Shown here: positions 5,160 through 5,458 of the stretch, piece by piece
Layout of the letters: each line of letters begins with the position of its first letter
How positions within the stretch are numbered: the first letter of the stretch is position 1
The notes under the pieces: model-generated
What the model was told of the DNA's origin: nothing
What the model saw: the letters and a program-made list of their open reading frames with translations, nothing else
The model's database searches: none
Origin: Pseudomonadota bacterium
GTDB taxonomy: Bacteria > Pseudomonadota > Gammaproteobacteria > Competibacterales > Competibacteraceae
NCBI GenBank assembly: GCA_018262135.1
Contig: JAGTSD010000142.1
Location: 1 to 5,458, forward strand
Length of the DNA: 5,458 nucleotides
Direction of reading: 5' to 3'
Made by a program: the position numbers and the translations under genes

Positions 5160-5458
5160 TTCTCCCACCCTCCGAGTTGAAGTGGCCTACGCCCGGCCCG
5201 ACGAACAGGTCATCATTCCGGTCGAAGCGCCGGAGGGTGCAACCGTGGAACAGGTCATCGTCCTGTCGCGCATCCAGGAACGCTTCCCGGAAATCAGCCA
5301 CCAAACTGCCAAGGTCGGGGTGTTCGGCAAACTGGCCAAGCTGTCGGCGACAGTGCATACCGGCGACCGGGTGGAAATCTACCGGCCGCTGCTCGCCGAT
5401 CCCAAGGCGGTCCGCAAGCAGCGCGCCGCCGAGGGCAAGCGGATGCGCAAGGGCGGCG
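5146..5458 (+). CDS. ratB: RatB/RnfH family ubiquitin-fold protein, 3' end outside window
   Basis: An open frame of 104 codons with no stop before the window edge. It begins MANDSSPTLRVEVAYARPDE and contains EAPEGATVEQVIVLS (27-41), KVGVFGKLAKL (57-67) and GDRVEIYRPLLADPKAVRKQ (73-92), the signature of the RnfH family, a small beta-grasp (ubiquitin/ThiS-like) protein. The tail is basic (RAAEGKRMRKGG). RnfH members are usually about 95-110 residues, so only a few codons should be missing. The ATG at 5146 lies inside the end of ratA in another reading frame, which points to coupled translation. Despite its name in the ratAB operon, RatB is not an established antitoxin, and its function is unclear; some homologues are encoded with Rnf electron-transport genes. 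Confidence 0.92.
   Translation, partial: MANDSSPTLRVEVAYARPDEQVIIPVEAPEGATVEQVIVLSRIQERFPEISHQTAKVGVFGKLAKLSATVHTGDRVEIYRPLLADPKAVRKQRAAEGKRMRKGG

Noticed and set aside
4683..5168. A 161-codon minus-strand open frame over ratA
   Set aside because: It is the antisense reading of ratA, which is strongly supported by family motifs and a ribosome binding site.
4722..5458. ratA-ratB as a toxin-antitoxin module
   Set aside because: RatB is not an established antitoxin, and RatA belongs to the COQ10-like quinone-binding family. The pair is a conserved housekeeping operon, so it should not be counted as an addiction system.

Overview
The window looks like a chromosomal segment of a GC-rich gammaproteobacterium. 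The evidence is a PII gene (probably glnK) behind a sigma-54 promoter and an NtrC-type site, a divergent ubiK followed by comM, and the classic gammaproteobacterial arrangement of smpB-ssrA divergent from ratA-ratB (rnfH). The closest group cannot be fixed by eye. A Chromatiales- or Competibacter-like lineage fits the protein style and GC content, but this is only an impression.

Left block (1-757): on the minus strand lie glnK (104-442) and, just downstream of it, the first codons of what is probably amtB, cut by the window edge. Upstream of glnK are a near-consensus sigma-54 promoter (557-572), an almost pure A/T tract (about 574-620) and an NtrC-type palindrome (667-685). This is the expected layout of a nitrogen-limitation operon that couples a PII signal protein to an ammonium channel.

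Middle block (758-2677, plus strand): ubiK, an accessory factor for ubiquinone biosynthesis, is followed by comM/yifB, a Mg-chelatase-like AAA+ helicase linked to natural transformation. A second NtrC-like palindrome lies in the gap between them.

Decayed accessory zone (about 2678-3660): this stretch between comM and ssrA holds no intact gene that I can support. On the plus strand there is the N-terminus of a MazE-type antitoxin that loses its family sequence after about 21 residues, at a pair of short palindromes. On the minus strand there is a multiply frameshifted remnant. It appears to join the start of a Type III-like DNA methyltransferase (Mod) to the end of its partner helicase/nuclease (Res), as expected from a large internal deletion of a mod-res operon. 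I read the zone as the scar of a defence or toxin island that once sat next to the tmRNA gene, a common integration hot spot.

Right block (3676-5458): ssrA (tmRNA, minus, 366 nt, tag ANDDSYALAA) has a clear sigma-70 promoter and a strong intrinsic terminator. Its partner gene smpB lies immediately upstream on the same strand, so both essential parts of trans-translation are adjacent. Divergently, ratA (a START/COQ10-like protein, GTG start) overlaps ratB/rnfH by 14 bases; ratB runs off the right edge.

I found no convincing new multi-gene system. The points most worth checking are the nitrogen-control architecture, the second NtrC-like site, and the mod-res deletion scar beside ssrA.
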